Shown here: positions 48,459 to 58,737 of the stretch, in pieces | Layout of the letters: each line of letters begins with the position of its first letter | How positions within the stretch are numbered: the first letter of the stretch is position 1 | Origin: Bacteroidia bacterium | GTDB lineage: Bacteria; Bacteroidota; Bacteroidia; CAIKAF01 | DNA: 64,000 nt | Direction of reading: 5' to 3' | NCBI GenBank assembly: GCA_016742095.1 | Contig: JACVCJ010000009.1 | Location: 51,653 to 115,652 of the forward strand | Made by a program: the position numbers and the translations under genes | The notes under the pieces: generated by a model | The model's input: the letters and a program-made list of their open reading frames with translations, nothing else | Databases searched by the model: none | What the model was told of the DNA's origin: nothing

Positions 48459-50408
48459 ATGAAAAAAGCAACTATACTTTCGGGCATGTTCCTGTGCCTG
48501 CTGCATACCTATGCACAAACCGCGGCGCATCTTTGTTCGGAAGGGAAACGAAATCATGCCGGGGCCATGCTTTTCCCAAAATCGATGCAGAGCACGGCCA
48601 GTGATCAGTACGACCTGCATTACCATAAGCTGGACCTGCATCTGAGCAATACCAGCACCTATGTACGGGGTGCGGTCACTTTCCGGGCCGAAGTGATCTC
48701 AGCCAGTATGAATGAATTTGAGTTTCAGCTGCATCCGTCCCTTACCGTGGACAGCATCCGTTTCCAGGGACAACTGGTAACACACACGACCAACGGCGAT
48801 TATAAAACCGTGGCGCTGGGCACGCCGCTCAGCCAGGGCAGCCCGTTCAAGGCGGTTGTCTATTACCAGGGTCTGCCTACCTCTACCCCGCAGGCCGCCA
48901 TCGGTTCGGGCATCACCAACGACGTTTCGCCTTCCTGGGGCGCCCGCGTTACCTGGACGCTGAGTCAGCCCTACAGTGCGTATGAATGGTGGCCCTGCAA
49001 ACAGTCCCTGCGGGATAAGATCGATTCCGTAGACGTATGGATCACCGTGGACGACAGCCTGAAGGCCGGTTCCAACGGCGTGCTGGAGCACATTACCGCA
49101 CTGCCCGGCAACAAGGCCCGTTACGAATGGAAACACCGTCACCCGGTAGATTATTACCTGATCTCGGCCGCCGTGGGCAACTATGTGGACTATTCCTTTT
49201 ATGCCAACCCGGTGGGAGCCCCCAACCCGGTGCTTATCCAGAACTACCTGTACAACAAGCCCAATTTCCTCACATTTGTAACGCCCCGCATCGATCTGAC
49301 CAAAGATTACCTGGAACATTTTTCCGAACTGTTCGGACTATATCCTTTCCACGATGAAAAATACGGACACAGCGCCGCCCCGCTCAGCGGCGGAATGGAA
49401 CACCAGACCATGACCACCCAGGGCGTATTTACGGCAGAGATCATCGCCCACGAACTGGGGCACCAGTGGTTCGGCGACTACGTAACCTGCGGCAGCTGGG
49501 CAGATATAGCCCTGAACGAAGGTTTTGCCAGCTACCTGGAATACCTGATGACCGAAGAATTTTCTCCTTCGCAGACCACCGCCTTTATGGCCGGCGTCCA
49601 CGCCAACGTAATGTCGCAGCCCGGCGGAAGTGTGTACGTAAGCGATACCCTGAACGTGAGCCGTCTTTTCGACAGCCGCCTTACCTACGACAAAGGCTCG
49701 GCCATCTTCCATACCCTGCGCTACGAGGTTAATAACGATTCGCTGTACTTTGCCACCCTGCGCAGCTACCTGCAGCAGTTCGGCCACGGCACGGCCCTGG
49801 GCACCGACCTCAGGAATGTGTTCGAGACGGAGACCGGCCTCAACCTGGGCGATTATTTCAACCAGTGGTACTACGGCCAGGGCTACCCCACCTTTTCGGT
49901 ACGCTGGAATCATTCCAACGGCATTGTATACCTGAAGGTAAGCCAGACCGCCTCCATGCCTTCGGCCACGCCGCTGTTCCGCACTCCGCTGGACCTGCGT
50001 ATCGTTTGCCCGGCAGCAGATACCGTTGTACGGATGCAGCTTACCGCTACGGATACCTATTTCTCGTTTCCCTGGGCTGAAGTAACCGGTAACCTGGGCA
50101 TTACGGTAGACCCCGCCAACTGGATCCTGAACACCACCGGCAGCATCGGTAAGGACGTAACCCTTTCGATGGAACAGGTAGAAGCCAATACGGCCTTTGA
50201 TATTTACCCGAACCCGGCCACAGGCAGCTTTACCCTGGCTTCTTCAGCGGCCGCTGAGGCAACGTACCATATCTATGATGCCGCCGGACGTGTGGTGCAA
50301 CAGGTACAGGCCAATACGCCCAAGACCCTGGTAGACATCAGCAGCCTGCGCAACGGCGTTTACTACGTAAAAGGGCCCCTGGGCACACGTAAGCTGGTGA
50401 AACAATAA
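48459..50408 (+). CDS. M1 family metallopeptidase with T9SS sorting domain
   Basis: HELGHQWFGDYVTCGSWADIALNEGFASYLEYL; C-terminal FDIYPNPATGSFTLASS...RNGVYYVKGPLGTRKLVKQ. Confidence 0.95.
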   Translation: MKKATILSGMFLCLLHTYAQTAAHLCSEGKRNHAGAMLFPKSMQSTASDQYDLHYHKLDLHLSNTSTYVRGAVTFRAEVISASMNEFEFQLHPSLTVDSIRFQGQLVTHTTNGDYKTVALGTPLSQGSPFKAVVYYQGLPTSTPQAAIGSGITNDVSPSWGARVTWTLSQPYSAYEWWPCKQSLRDKIDSVDVWITVDDSLKAGSNGVLEHITALPGNKARYEWKHRHPVDYYLISAAVGNYVDYSFYANPVGAPNPVLIQNYLYNKPNFLTFVTPRIDLTKDYLEHFSELFGLYPFHDEKYGHSAAPLSGGMEHQTMTTQGVFTAEIIAHELGHQWFGDYVTCGSWADIALNEGFASYLEYLMTEEFSPSQTTAFMAGVHANVMSQPGGSVYVSDTLNVSRLFDSRLTYDKGSAIFHTLRYEVNNDSLYFATLRSYLQQFGHGTALGTDLRNVFETETGLNLGDYFNQWYYGQGYPTFSVRWNHSNGIVYLKVSQTASMPSATPLFRTPLDLRIVCPAADTVVRMQLTATDTYFSFPWAEVTGNLGITVDPANWILNTTGSIGKDVTLSMEQVEANTAFDIYPNPATGSFTLASSAAAEATYHIYDAAGRVVQQVQANTPKTLVDISSLRNGVYYVKGPLGTRKLVKQ

Positions 50409-50437
50409 AACCGATTTTACGTATACTATAAATAAGG

Positions 50438-50467
50438 AAGGCTGTTTGTATGGACAGCCTTTTTTTG
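50438..50467 (+). terminator. Terminator of M1 peptidase gene
   Basis: AAGGCTGT-TTGTATGG-ACAGCCTTTTTTT. Confidence 0.85.
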
Positions 50468-50472
50468 TATCC

Positions 50473-50516
50473 GCAGCAAAACAAAAAGGCTATCCCACTG
50501 TAGCAGGATAGCCTTT
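50473..50516 (-). terminator. Terminator of OmpA-family gene
   Basis: AAAGGCTATCC (50485-50495)/GGATAGCCTTT (50506-50516); minus-strand TTTTTGTTTTGC tail. Confidence 0.85.
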
Positions 50517-50534
50517 CCGAATATCGGGTTCCGC

Positions 50535-52511
50535 TTACTGCGGAGAATTTTCCAGTTTGAATTCCACGCGGCGGTTCTTGGCGCGGCCTTCGGGTGTTTC
50601 GTTTGTTTGTACCGGGTCCGATTCGCCAAAACCGGTCACCTTCGTGATACGTACGGCAGCGACCCCGTTGCGGATCAGGTACTGCTTCACAGCTTCGGCA
50701 CGCATCTGTGACAGACGTATATTATACGATTCTGCTCCGTAGCTGTCGGTATGCCCCTCGATCTGGAACTTAAGGTCCGGGTATTTCTTGAATATCTCGA
50801 TGGCCCGGTTCAGTTCGGCGATCGATTCGCTTTTCAGGTCGGCTTTGTCAAAATCGAAGAATACATTATTCAGTACGAACTTGTTACCGCTTTCGATCTT
50901 ATACAGGCGGATCACGGCCGTTTCTTCGTTGTATCCTTTTTTGTTACGCAGGTCGATGTTTTCTGAATGGAAGATATAGCCTTCGGCATTTACCGAGATC
51001 CCGTAGTTGCTTCCCGAAGGCAGCGACACCAGGAATCCCTCGCGCACGTCGTTGCGGTTGTTGAAGATCTCTTTTCCTGTGGTATTGTCCACGATCACCA
51101 CCGAAGCGGCAATGGGCTGGCCGGTATTTCCGTCCACCACCGAACCTTTAAAAATGGTCAGGTTCACTTCCGGGGCCTTTTTCGGAGCGGCACGGTAAAT
51201 GTCCTGTCCGCCGAAACCGCCTTCGCGGGCGCTGGAGATATATCCTTCTTCGCCGTTGCCGGTCAGTACAAAAAAGATATCGTCGCCGGGAGTGTTCACC
51301 GGGGGACCCAGGTTTACCGGGGCGCTCCAGGTATTGTTCTCATATTTGCTCATGAACACGTCGTAACCGCCCATGCTGCTATGCCCCTTACTGCTGAAAT
51401 AAAGCGTTTTACCGTCGGGATGGATAAATACACCGTCTTCGTCATAGATGGTATTGATCTTATCGCCCAGGTTTTCGGCATTTCCCCATTCCTTATCGTT
51501 GACACGGGTAAATTTCCAGATATCACGGCCGCCGAGTCCGCCTTTGCGGTTACTTACCACGTAGGCCGTCTGGTTATCGGCCGAAACGGAAATGTGCGTT
51601 TCATAATACTTGGAATCGATCCCTTTTACTTCGGTGGGTATGCCCCAGCTGCCGTCGTTGATCTCGGCCTCGCGGATCTCGCCGTGCACCAGGTCGGTAT
51701 ACAGGTAGATCTTTTTACCGTCGGGCGAAAGACTGATACAGGCATCGTGCTTGTGTTTAATGTCCATCGGCAGACCGATCTTGGCCGGGGCCGAAAAGGA
51801 CGTATCGCTTTCTTTTTTAGCCTTGTAGATATCTTCGAACACGTCGTAATCGAAACGGGTATAGGGCAGTTTCGATTTTTCGGCCTTGGGTTCGGGTTTG
51901 CGGCCGGTGAAAATGATAAAATCACCGTCGGCCTTCACCAGGGGCACGTATTCAGAATATTCGGTATTGACCTTCGGGCCCAGGTTCTTCAGATCGAACT
52001 GGGTCTGGCTCTTCAGCGCTATACCGTTACGGCATTCCTCGATGCATTTATCGAGCCAGGCCAGTGGGTATTCCGTTTCGGAAAGGCCCAGGCTTTTGGC
52101 CGCGCTATAACCGGCAATGGCGTCCTCGAACTGGCCGGCCATATGCTGACTCTGGGCCAGCACCAGCGGGGCGTCCTTAGCCACCGAACTATTCAGTTCC
52201 AGCGCCTTACGGGCGTACGGCAGGGCCTGGTAGCTGTCCTGCGATACCAGCAGCGATTTGGCCACCTTATAGTTGAGGCTGGCGCTGTTGGGGTTCACTT
52301 TGTAGGCTTCGTAATAGAACGGAAGCGCAAAGCGCAGGGCATAACCGCCCTTATTATAAAATTTGTCTCCCTTTTTGATCTCTCTTACTGCCTTTTCCCA
52401 ATCCGATTTGCCGTTTACGTTTTCTTTTGTGAATTCGATATTCTGGGCAAAGAGAGAGGGGGCGTGCAGGGAGATGGCCAGCAGGGCGCATAGTAGTGTT
52501 CTAAGGCGCAT
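50535..52511 (-). CDS. OmpA family protein with PD40-like repeats
   Basis: ISLSPDGKKIYLYTD, FIHPDGKTLYFSSKGHSSMGGYDVF; C-terminal IEGHTDSYGAESYNIRLSQMRAEAVKQYLIRNGV. Confidence 0.93.
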   Translation of the reverse strand: MRLRTLLCALLAISLHAPSLFAQNIEFTKENVNGKSDWEKAVREIKKGDKFYNKGGYALRFALPFYYEAYKVNPNSASLNYKVAKSLLVSQDSYQALPYARKALELNSSVAKDAPLVLAQSQHMAGQFEDAIAGYSAAKSLGLSETEYPLAWLDKCIEECRNGIALKSQTQFDLKNLGPKVNTEYSEYVPLVKADGDFIIFTGRKPEPKAEKSKLPYTRFDYDVFEDIYKAKKESDTSFSAPAKIGLPMDIKHKHDACISLSPDGKKIYLYTDLVHGEIREAEINDGSWGIPTEVKGIDSKYYETHISVSADNQTAYVVSNRKGGLGGRDIWKFTRVNDKEWGNAENLGDKINTIYDEDGVFIHPDGKTLYFSSKGHSSMGGYDVFMSKYENNTWSAPVNLGPPVNTPGDDIFFVLTGNGEEGYISSAREGGFGGQDIYRAAPKKAPEVNLTIFKGSVVDGNTGQPIAASVVIVDNTTGKEIFNNRNDVREGFLVSLPSGSNYGISVNAEGYIFHSENIDLRNKKGYNEETAVIRLYKIESGNKFVLNNVFFDFDKADLKSESIAELNRAIEIFKKYPDLKFQIEGHTDSYGAESYNIRLSQMRAEAVKQYLIRNGVAAVRITKVTGFGESDPVQTNETPEGRAKNRRVEFKLENSPQ

Positions 52512-52548
52512 AATTTTTTTTGAAGAGGTTTTATAAGCGCGTAAAGAT

Positions 52549-52580
52549 AAAAAAAGCCGCTGTGGGAGCGGCTCTTTTTT
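52549..52580 (-). terminator. Hairpin terminator between small Cys/Ser-rich gene and ompA-like gene
   Basis: AGCCGCT-gtggg-AGCGGCT with A7 on the left (minus-strand T-tract) and T6 on the right. Confidence 0.75.
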
Positions 52581-52602
52581 AAAATTTAATATGCAGTAGT
52601 GT

Positions 52603-52902
52603 TTACTTTTCAGTAACATTTACTGATTTATTACGGCTTTCGGTAGCTTTAGAGCCGCTTGCAGAAGCCGTTGAGGTCTTTCCTTTTGTATCTGCGGAGG
52701 CGCTGCCTTTGTTATCATGGCAGGAAGCCGCTGTTGCCGTTTTAGACGAAGCGCAGGAAGACTGGGCGCCGGCTTTGGACTGGCAGCAGGCCGGTTTGGC
52801 CGCCGATGAAGAAGAAGAGGCCGAGGTTGAAGTGGCCGTCTGGGCAGAAGCCAGGGCGAAACCTCCTATGCAGAATGCGGATACTAAAAATAGCTTTTTC
52901 AT
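52603..52902 (-). CDS. Small secreted Ala/Ser/Thr/Cys-rich low-complexity protein
   Basis: Signal MKKLFLVSAFCIGGFALASAQ then TATSTSASSSSSAAKPACCQSKAGAQSSCASSKTATAASCHD. Confidence 0.65.
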   Translation of the reverse strand: MKKLFLVSAFCIGGFALASAQTATSTSASSSSSAAKPACCQSKAGAQSSCASSKTATAASCHDNKGSASADTKGKTSTASASGSKATESRNKSVNVTEK

Positions 52903-53031
52903 TTTTGAATATTTTACTCAAATTAACGTAAATTTTCCGGTTTTCGCCGGAATCCCCTGCATAATTTTTTGTTAAGTGCATTTTCCGGCGTTATATAAAG
53001 TACCTTTAGCCCTAAAATTAAGTAAACAGAT

Positions 53032-53721
53032 ATGAAAAACTGCATTTTTGTCCTCTGTGCATTCGTCCTCAGCCTGACTGCCGGCGCGCAGAACCAGAAC
53101 GGTTATATGAAATATTCCCTGAGCCTGGAAGGTGAGAACGCCGAAATGATGGCCGCAGCCATGCCCACCAACATGGAGCTGTTCTTCGGGCACAACAAAA
53201 GCCTGCTGCGTATGTCGGGCGGTATGGCCAGCATGCTCTTCGGCGATATACTCAGCGATAACGCCAAACCCGATACGGCCTACATGATCATGCACCCGCG
53301 GCAGCTCGTATACCTGATGCCCGCCGATAAAAAAACCGAGACCCCGGCCAAAACCGACCTTACCGTAACTACCGAAAAAACGGGTAAGACCGAAAAGATC
53401 AGCGGGTACAATGCCGAGGAATATAAGATCACCACTACCTCGAACAACAAAACGGTTACCCATTACCTCTGGGCCAGCAAAGACATTAAAATGCCCAAAC
53501 CCGAAGCGGCGGCCAACGGCAGCCAGTTCGGCGCCATGTTCGGCTACAAGATCGAGGGCTTTCCCGTACGTTACCAGATACCCGTGAACGAAGGCGGCCT
53601 CAACATAACCACTACCGTCACCCTCATCGAATACAACCAGAAAGAACAGCCTAAATCGCTGTTCGAAGTTCCGGCAAAATACAAACGCGAGATATTCAGC
53701 CCCGAAAAGCTGATGCGCTAA
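53032..53721 (+). CDS. DUF4412-like secreted protein
   Basis: Signal; MKYSLSLEG, KISGYNAEEYKITT, THYLWASKDI. Confidence 0.8.
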   Translation: MKNCIFVLCAFVLSLTAGAQNQNGYMKYSLSLEGENAEMMAAAMPTNMELFFGHNKSLLRMSGGMASMLFGDILSDNAKPDTAYMIMHPRQLVYLMPADKKTETPAKTDLTVTTEKTGKTEKISGYNAEEYKITTTSNNKTVTHYLWASKDIKMPKPEAAANGSQFGAMFGYKIEGFPVRYQIPVNEGGLNITTTVTLIEYNQKEQPKSLFEVPAKYKREIFSPEKLMR

Positions 53722-53745
53722 GCGGTATACATCATTTATATGCAG

Positions 53746-53782
53746 AAACTCCCGGCCTTCAAGCGGGAGTTTTTTTATTTTT
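53746..53782 (+). terminator. Rho-independent terminator
   Basis: AAACTCCCG-gccttcaag-CGGGAGTTTTTTTATTTTT. Confidence 0.85.
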
Positions 53783-53789
53783 GTACATC

Positions 53790-54254
53790 GTGTTCGAGAA
53801 CATTCTGCAGAAATTATCGGCCTATTGTGCATACCGCGAACGCAGTGTGCAGGAAGTGTACCGCAAGGCGCTGGACCTGGGCTGCCTGCCGCCTTCCGCG
53901 GCCAAAGCGGTTGAAATACTTACCGAACAGGGCTTCCTGAATGAAGAACGTTTCGTACGCTCCGTGGTAAAAGGCAAATTCAGCAATAACAAATGGGGCC
54001 GGCGTAAAATACGCATGTACCTCAAAAAGCAGAAAATTGCCGATGCCCTCATCGAAGAGGCCCTGCGTAGCGAGATCAGCGAACGGGAATACAAAGCCGT
54101 GCTGGGCAAACTGCTGGCACAAAAAATGCAGGCCCTTCAGAAAGAGGAAAACATACATATACGAAAACGAAAGGCCATGGCTTTTGCAGCGTCCAAAGGT
54201 TTTGAGCCCCAGCTTATCCTTTCGGTACTTGCCTCGGCCGGGAGCGACCTATAA
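53790..54254 (+). CDS. recX: Regulatory protein RecX
   Basis: LSAYCAYRERSVQEV, FLNEERFVRSVVKGKFSNNKWGRRKIRMYLKKQKI; GTG start preferred over TTG at 53781. Confidence 0.9.
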   Translation: MFENILQKLSAYCAYRERSVQEVYRKALDLGCLPPSAAKAVEILTEQGFLNEERFVRSVVKGKFSNNKWGRRKIRMYLKKQKIADALIEEALRSEISEREYKAVLGKLLAQKMQALQKEENIHIRKRKAMAFAASKGFEPQLILSVLASAGSDL

Positions 54255-54869
54255 TTCTCCTTCTTCCAGGTCCAGGCTCAGCTGCGGACCGAGCAGTGTA
54301 AAACTTTTACGGTGATAATGACAGGAGCCGATGCGGGCAATGGCATTGCGGTGGGCAATGGTGGGATAGCCTTTATTATTGCTCCAGAGATAGTCCGGGA
54401 ATTCAGAATGGATCTGCTGCATATAGGCGTCCCGGGCGGTCTTGGCCAGGATGGACGCCGCGGCGATGCTCTGGAAGATACCGTCTCCCCTGATCACCGT
54501 GGTATGCTCAATGTCCGGGTAGGCATAGAAACGATTGCCGTCCACCAGTATGTGTTCGGGCTTCAGAACAAGCTGGTCAAGCGCTTTATGCATGGCCAGG
54601 ATACTTGCTTTTAGTATATTTATGCGATCGATCTCTGCGGCGTCTACAAAGGCTACGGCCCAGGCCAGGGCATTGGCTCGGATCTCGGGGGCCAGTTCTT
54701 CGCGCAGTTTTTCCGTGAGCTGCTTACTGTCATTCAGCCCTTTGATGGGCCTGCGCGGGTCCAGGATCACTGCGGCGGCCGTGACCGGACCGGCCAGGCA
54801 ACCGCGGCCCGCTTCGTCACAGCCGGCTTCGATACGGTTCTTCAGTAAATAGGGCTTAAGTCTTTTCAT
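54249..54869 (-). CDS. rnhB: Ribonuclease HII
   Basis: EAGCDEAGRGCLAGPVTAAAVIL, NDSKQLTEKLREEL, VIRGDGIFQSIAAASILAKTARD. Confidence 0.96.
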   Translation of the reverse strand: MKRLKPYLLKNRIEAGCDEAGRGCLAGPVTAAAVILDPRRPIKGLNDSKQLTEKLREELAPEIRANALAWAVAFVDAAEIDRINILKASILAMHKALDQLVLKPEHILVDGNRFYAYPDIEHTTVIRGDGIFQSIAAASILAKTARDAYMQQIHSEFPDYLWSNNKGYPTIAHRNAIARIGSCHYHRKSFTLLGPQLSLDLEEGEL

Positions 54870-55977
54870 ATGCATGCAGCAGTGATCGAAGTACGGCGGC
54901 CGACCCGTCCCAGCTGAAACGGCGGTATTGCTGTGCTCCTCTGGCAACCAGTTCGGCGCAAAGTTCCGGATTTTTTTCCAGTTGCAGCAACGCCGCAGCC
55001 ATTTTCTCCGTATCGTGCGGATCGGCCAGTAAAGCGGCGTCTCCGGCCACCTCGGGCAGACTGCTCAGCGTGGACGTAAGCACGGGCACCCCGCAGGCCA
55101 TGGCTTCCAGTACGGGAATACCAAAACCTTCGTAAAAAGGGACAAAGAACAGGCCTTCGGACGCAGCATAGGCATTGCGCAGGTCGGCGGCCCCTACCCT
55201 GCCCGTAAAATACAGGTCGGCAGTATACGGAAAATCTTTCCCGAGATAGGTCTCACGGGCATCGCCCCAGAGCGCGTCCCCCACGATCACAAAAGCGTAG
55301 CTTCCGCCCAGTTCGCGATAGCGACGGTAGGCCTGCAGCATGCCCCGTATGTTCTTGCGCTCGTGCAGGGTACCTACGTACACAAAATAAGGCTTTCCTT
55401 CCGAAAAACGGGCTTTCAGGGCTTGTTTTTCCGGCGTGCTGACCGGCTTAAAATTTTCGGATGTTGCGTTATACGTAACAACTATCTTTTCCGGCGGAAT
55501 GCCGTACAGCGTTTCAATTTCCGAGGCCGAAAAGCGGGATACCGTACAGACCTTATCTGCATTGCGGGCGATCTCGGGGAACCAGCCGCGGTACATACGG
55601 GCCCAGTAGCCGGGCAGGTATTCCGGGTTACGTTCAAAATTAAGGTCGTGAATGGTAGTGATCAGCGGCACGGAAGGCTTTTTCGGGGCCCAGCCGTCCG
55701 GACTGAACAGCACATCGGCCTTTTCGCGGCGGCACACCCTGTCCAGGAAGCGCAGGTAGGCCCACATCAGGGGCGGACGATACGTGGGGCATATCCAGGA
55801 GACCTGTTTTACGTTCGCCGGAAAAGCAAAGGCATCGGCCGGAATTTTATCGTAGACAAACACAAACTGCCAGTCGCTGCGTTCCTGTACCAGTCGTGTG
55901 AGCAGTTCCAGGGCATACACCCCGATACCGTCGAGCCGGGCAGGTTTTAAAAGGCGGCAGTTTACTACGATTTTCAA
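54856..55977 (-). CDS. Glycosyltransferase family 4-type protein
   Basis: FVYVGTLHERKNIRGMLQAY, LFFVPFYEGFGIPVLEAMACGVPVLTS; start uncertain (TTG at 55977 or upstream). Confidence 0.92.
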   Translation of the reverse strand: MKIVVNCRLLKPARLDGIGVYALELLTRLVQERSDWQFVFVYDKIPADAFAFPANVKQVSWICPTYRPPLMWAYLRFLDRVCRREKADVLFSPDGWAPKKPSVPLITTIHDLNFERNPEYLPGYWARMYRGWFPEIARNADKVCTVSRFSASEIETLYGIPPEKIVVTYNATSENFKPVSTPEKQALKARFSEGKPYFVYVGTLHERKNIRGMLQAYRRYRELGGSYAFVIVGDALWGDARETYLGKDFPYTADLYFTGRVGAADLRNAYAASEGLFFVPFYEGFGIPVLEAMACGVPVLTSTLSSLPEVAGDAALLADPHDTEKMAAALLQLEKNPELCAELVARGAQQYRRFSWDGSAAVLRSLLHAYEKT

Positions 55978-55993
55978 AACAAATTCTATTTTT

Positions 55994-57607
55994 ATGGCTT
56001 CAAAAAACGTAAAAATTTCCAAGATTCACTTGTCCGCAGTCCCATTTTATAAAAAACACGCCTGGCGGAACGCCTTCGACACCATTTACTTCCTGTCGCT
56101 GTGCCTCTGTGCCCTCAGCATACCCGTGAGCCATATCGGCATGAGCATTGCCCAGTTCGGTTTCGGGGTGGCGGTTTTCGGCGGACTCAATTACCTGGAA
56201 AAACTGCGCCGCATCGGCCACAACCCCACGGCCCTGGCCTGGATCGGGCTGTTTCTGCTGTTCATGGCGGGAGGCATTCATTCGGCAGACACCTATTATT
56301 TCTGGAAAGATATCCGCATTAAAATGCCCATCTGGGTCTTTGCCGCCGCCATCGGTTTTATGCCCCTGCTTTCGGGCATCAAGTTCAGTACGGTACTGCA
56401 TTTCTTCCTGGCCGGCGTTTACATTAATATGCTGGCGGGCGTATACCTGTTCTTCGGCAGTTCCGATGCCGATGCGGGGCGTTTCCGCGAGCTGTCGCCC
56501 TTTGTATCGCACATACGCATGGGACTTTTCCTGGTCACGGGCATTATGATACAGCTGTATTTTACGATGCGCCGCGCCGATACACTGCGCTTTTTCCCGA
56601 AATATGTATACGTACTTTCTGCCGGGGTCTTCTTTGCCTGGCTGCTCATCCTGAAATCACTTACGGCCCTCATCATCCTGCTCATCTTGTCCTTTGTGGC
56701 CGGCGTATGGCTGGCGGCGAAGATCCGCGACCGTAAAAAACGTATACTCATCACCAGCCTGTGCTGGTCGCCCGTTGTTATCGTATCGGCCGTGCTTGCC
56801 TTTAATGTATATACGTTTTTTGACCGTCAGCAGCCCGATTTTGCAGCCCTGCCCGAGAAAACAAAGGAAGGCCATGTATACGAATCGATGCCGGAACATA
56901 TGTTCTACGAGAACGGCCGCTTTGTATACGACCGTTTCAGCACCATGGAACTGGAGCGGGAATGGAGCAAACGTTCGCAGGTAGATTACAATGCCAACGG
57001 GCAACTGGTGCACTACACCCTGCTGCGTTATATGACCAGCCGCGGTTACAGCAAAGATGCCGAAGGTTTTGCCCGTATGAGCGACGAAGACATCCGCAAC
57101 GTAGAAACGGGCATTCCCAATTACATTTACGCCAACCGCTTCAGCCTGAAGGGACGCATATACGAAACCCTGTGGGAACTGGAAGTGTGGTACAACTCGG
57201 GCGATGCGGCCGGTAAGTCCATGGCCACGCGCTTTAAACTGTGGCAGGCCTCCTGGAGGATCATAAAACAGAATCCCCTGGCCGGCGTAGGCACCGGTGA
57301 TGTACGTTCGGCCCTGCAGGAAGCCGTTTACCGCGATCCGAAGCCGATCCGTTACGACAAATCGTACGGGGCACATAACCAGTGGATCAGCACTACGGTG
57401 GCCCTGGGCTTCCCGGCGCTGATCTGGCTTATTACGGCGGTGTTCATTCCCCTCGGCGACCGCCGCCACCTGATCCCGCCCGCCTTTTTCTTCATCCTGC
57501 TTACGGCGCTCAGCATGCTCAATGAAGATGTATTCGAAACCCAGGCCTCGGCCACCTTCATCGCCTTCTTTTTCCAGCTTTTCTGCCGCCAGGGCATGGA
57601 AAAATAG
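55994..57607 (+). CDS. O-antigen ligase/polymerase-like membrane protein
   Basis: Multi-pass; NPLAGVGTGDVRSALQEA...GAHNQWISTTVALGFPALI. Confidence 0.85.
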   Translation: MASKNVKISKIHLSAVPFYKKHAWRNAFDTIYFLSLCLCALSIPVSHIGMSIAQFGFGVAVFGGLNYLEKLRRIGHNPTALAWIGLFLLFMAGGIHSADTYYFWKDIRIKMPIWVFAAAIGFMPLLSGIKFSTVLHFFLAGVYINMLAGVYLFFGSSDADAGRFRELSPFVSHIRMGLFLVTGIMIQLYFTMRRADTLRFFPKYVYVLSAGVFFAWLLILKSLTALIILLILSFVAGVWLAAKIRDRKKRILITSLCWSPVVIVSAVLAFNVYTFFDRQQPDFAALPEKTKEGHVYESMPEHMFYENGRFVYDRFSTMELEREWSKRSQVDYNANGQLVHYTLLRYMTSRGYSKDAEGFARMSDEDIRNVETGIPNYIYANRFSLKGRIYETLWELEVWYNSGDAAGKSMATRFKLWQASWRIIKQNPLAGVGTGDVRSALQEAVYRDPKPIRYDKSYGAHNQWISTTVALGFPALIWLITAVFIPLGDRRHLIPPAFFFILLTALSMLNEDVFETQASATFIAFFFQLFCRQGMEK

Positions 57608-57693
57608 CACAACGGTATACTTAAGCCCTTATAACTGCGTTTTTAGGCCGAACATTCGTATTAGTTTTTATTTTTGCCACAAAATCCATTTGT

Positions 57694-58737
57694 ATGACGC
57701 CTAACTCCAAAGACGGCTTTTCCTTTTCGGCAGTATCCATCATCGATTTCATCGTACGCTGGTGGAAGCCTGTTCTTATTGCCACGGTGGCAGCCGCGGT
57801 CATTTCGGCCGTAGCTTCGCTGTTCATTAAGGACAAGTTTAAAAGTACGGTGGTGATGTTCCCGTCTACCACGCACTCCATTTCCAAAGCCCTGATCGAC
57901 GTTACCGGTTCTTCCAAGGCCGATATCCTCGAGTTCGGTATGGAAGAGGACGCCGACCAGCTGATACAGATCCTGAACTCCGACGAGATCCGCAACCGCA
58001 TCATACAGAAATACGACCTGATGACGCACTACAAGATCGATCCGGCCTCGAAATTTGCACAGACCAAACTACAGAAGCGTTACCTCGAGAACATCACATA
58101 CTCGCGCACGGAATACCTTTCGGTAGAGGTGAACGTAATGGACGAAGACCCCCAGATGGCCGCCAATATCGCCAACGATATCTCGAATCTCGTAGACAGC
58201 GTAAAGAACCGCATGCAGAAGGAACGCGCCCGCGAAGGTCTGGCCATTGTGCAGGCCGAATACGACGAAATGGCCCAGATGGTGCAGAACATGGAGGATT
58301 CGCTGACCAAGATACGTATGCTGGGCATCAACGACTATGAATCCCAGTCCGAAGTACTGAACAAAGAATACGCCACGGCCCTGGCCAGCGGCAACCAGCG
58401 CGCCATCAAGGCCCTGGAAGAAAAACTCGATAACCTGTCGAAGTACGGCGGTGCCTATATGTCGCTGAACGAAGGCCTGCTGCTGTACCGCGAACAGCTT
58501 TCCCTGCTCAAGATCAAGCTGAAGGAGGCCACGGTAGATGCCACGCAGAACATTTCCACCAAATTCGTGGTGAACAAGGCCTTTGCCGCCGAACGTAAGT
58601 CCACGCCCAAACGCAGCCTTATTGTACTGGGCGCTTCCGCCGGCACTTTCCTGTTCTCGCTGCTGGTGCTCATCGGTCTCGATAACTACCGCAGCTACAA
58701 ACGCCTCAAAGAAGAACAAAGTAACAGCGCATCGTGA
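57694..58737 (+). CDS. Wzz/chain length determinant family protein
   Basis: N-terminal TM, VVMFPSTTHS, coiled-coil, C-terminal AERKSTPKRSLIVLGASAGTFLFSLLVLI. Confidence 0.87.
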   Translation: MTPNSKDGFSFSAVSIIDFIVRWWKPVLIATVAAAVISAVASLFIKDKFKSTVVMFPSTTHSISKALIDVTGSSKADILEFGMEEDADQLIQILNSDEIRNRIIQKYDLMTHYKIDPASKFAQTKLQKRYLENITYSRTEYLSVEVNVMDEDPQMAANIANDISNLVDSVKNRMQKERAREGLAIVQAEYDEMAQMVQNMEDSLTKIRMLGINDYESQSEVLNKEYATALASGNQRAIKALEEKLDNLSKYGGAYMSLNEGLLLYREQLSLLKIKLKEATVDATQNISTKFVVNKAFAAERKSTPKRSLIVLGASAGTFLFSLLVLIGLDNYRSYKRLKEEQSNSAS

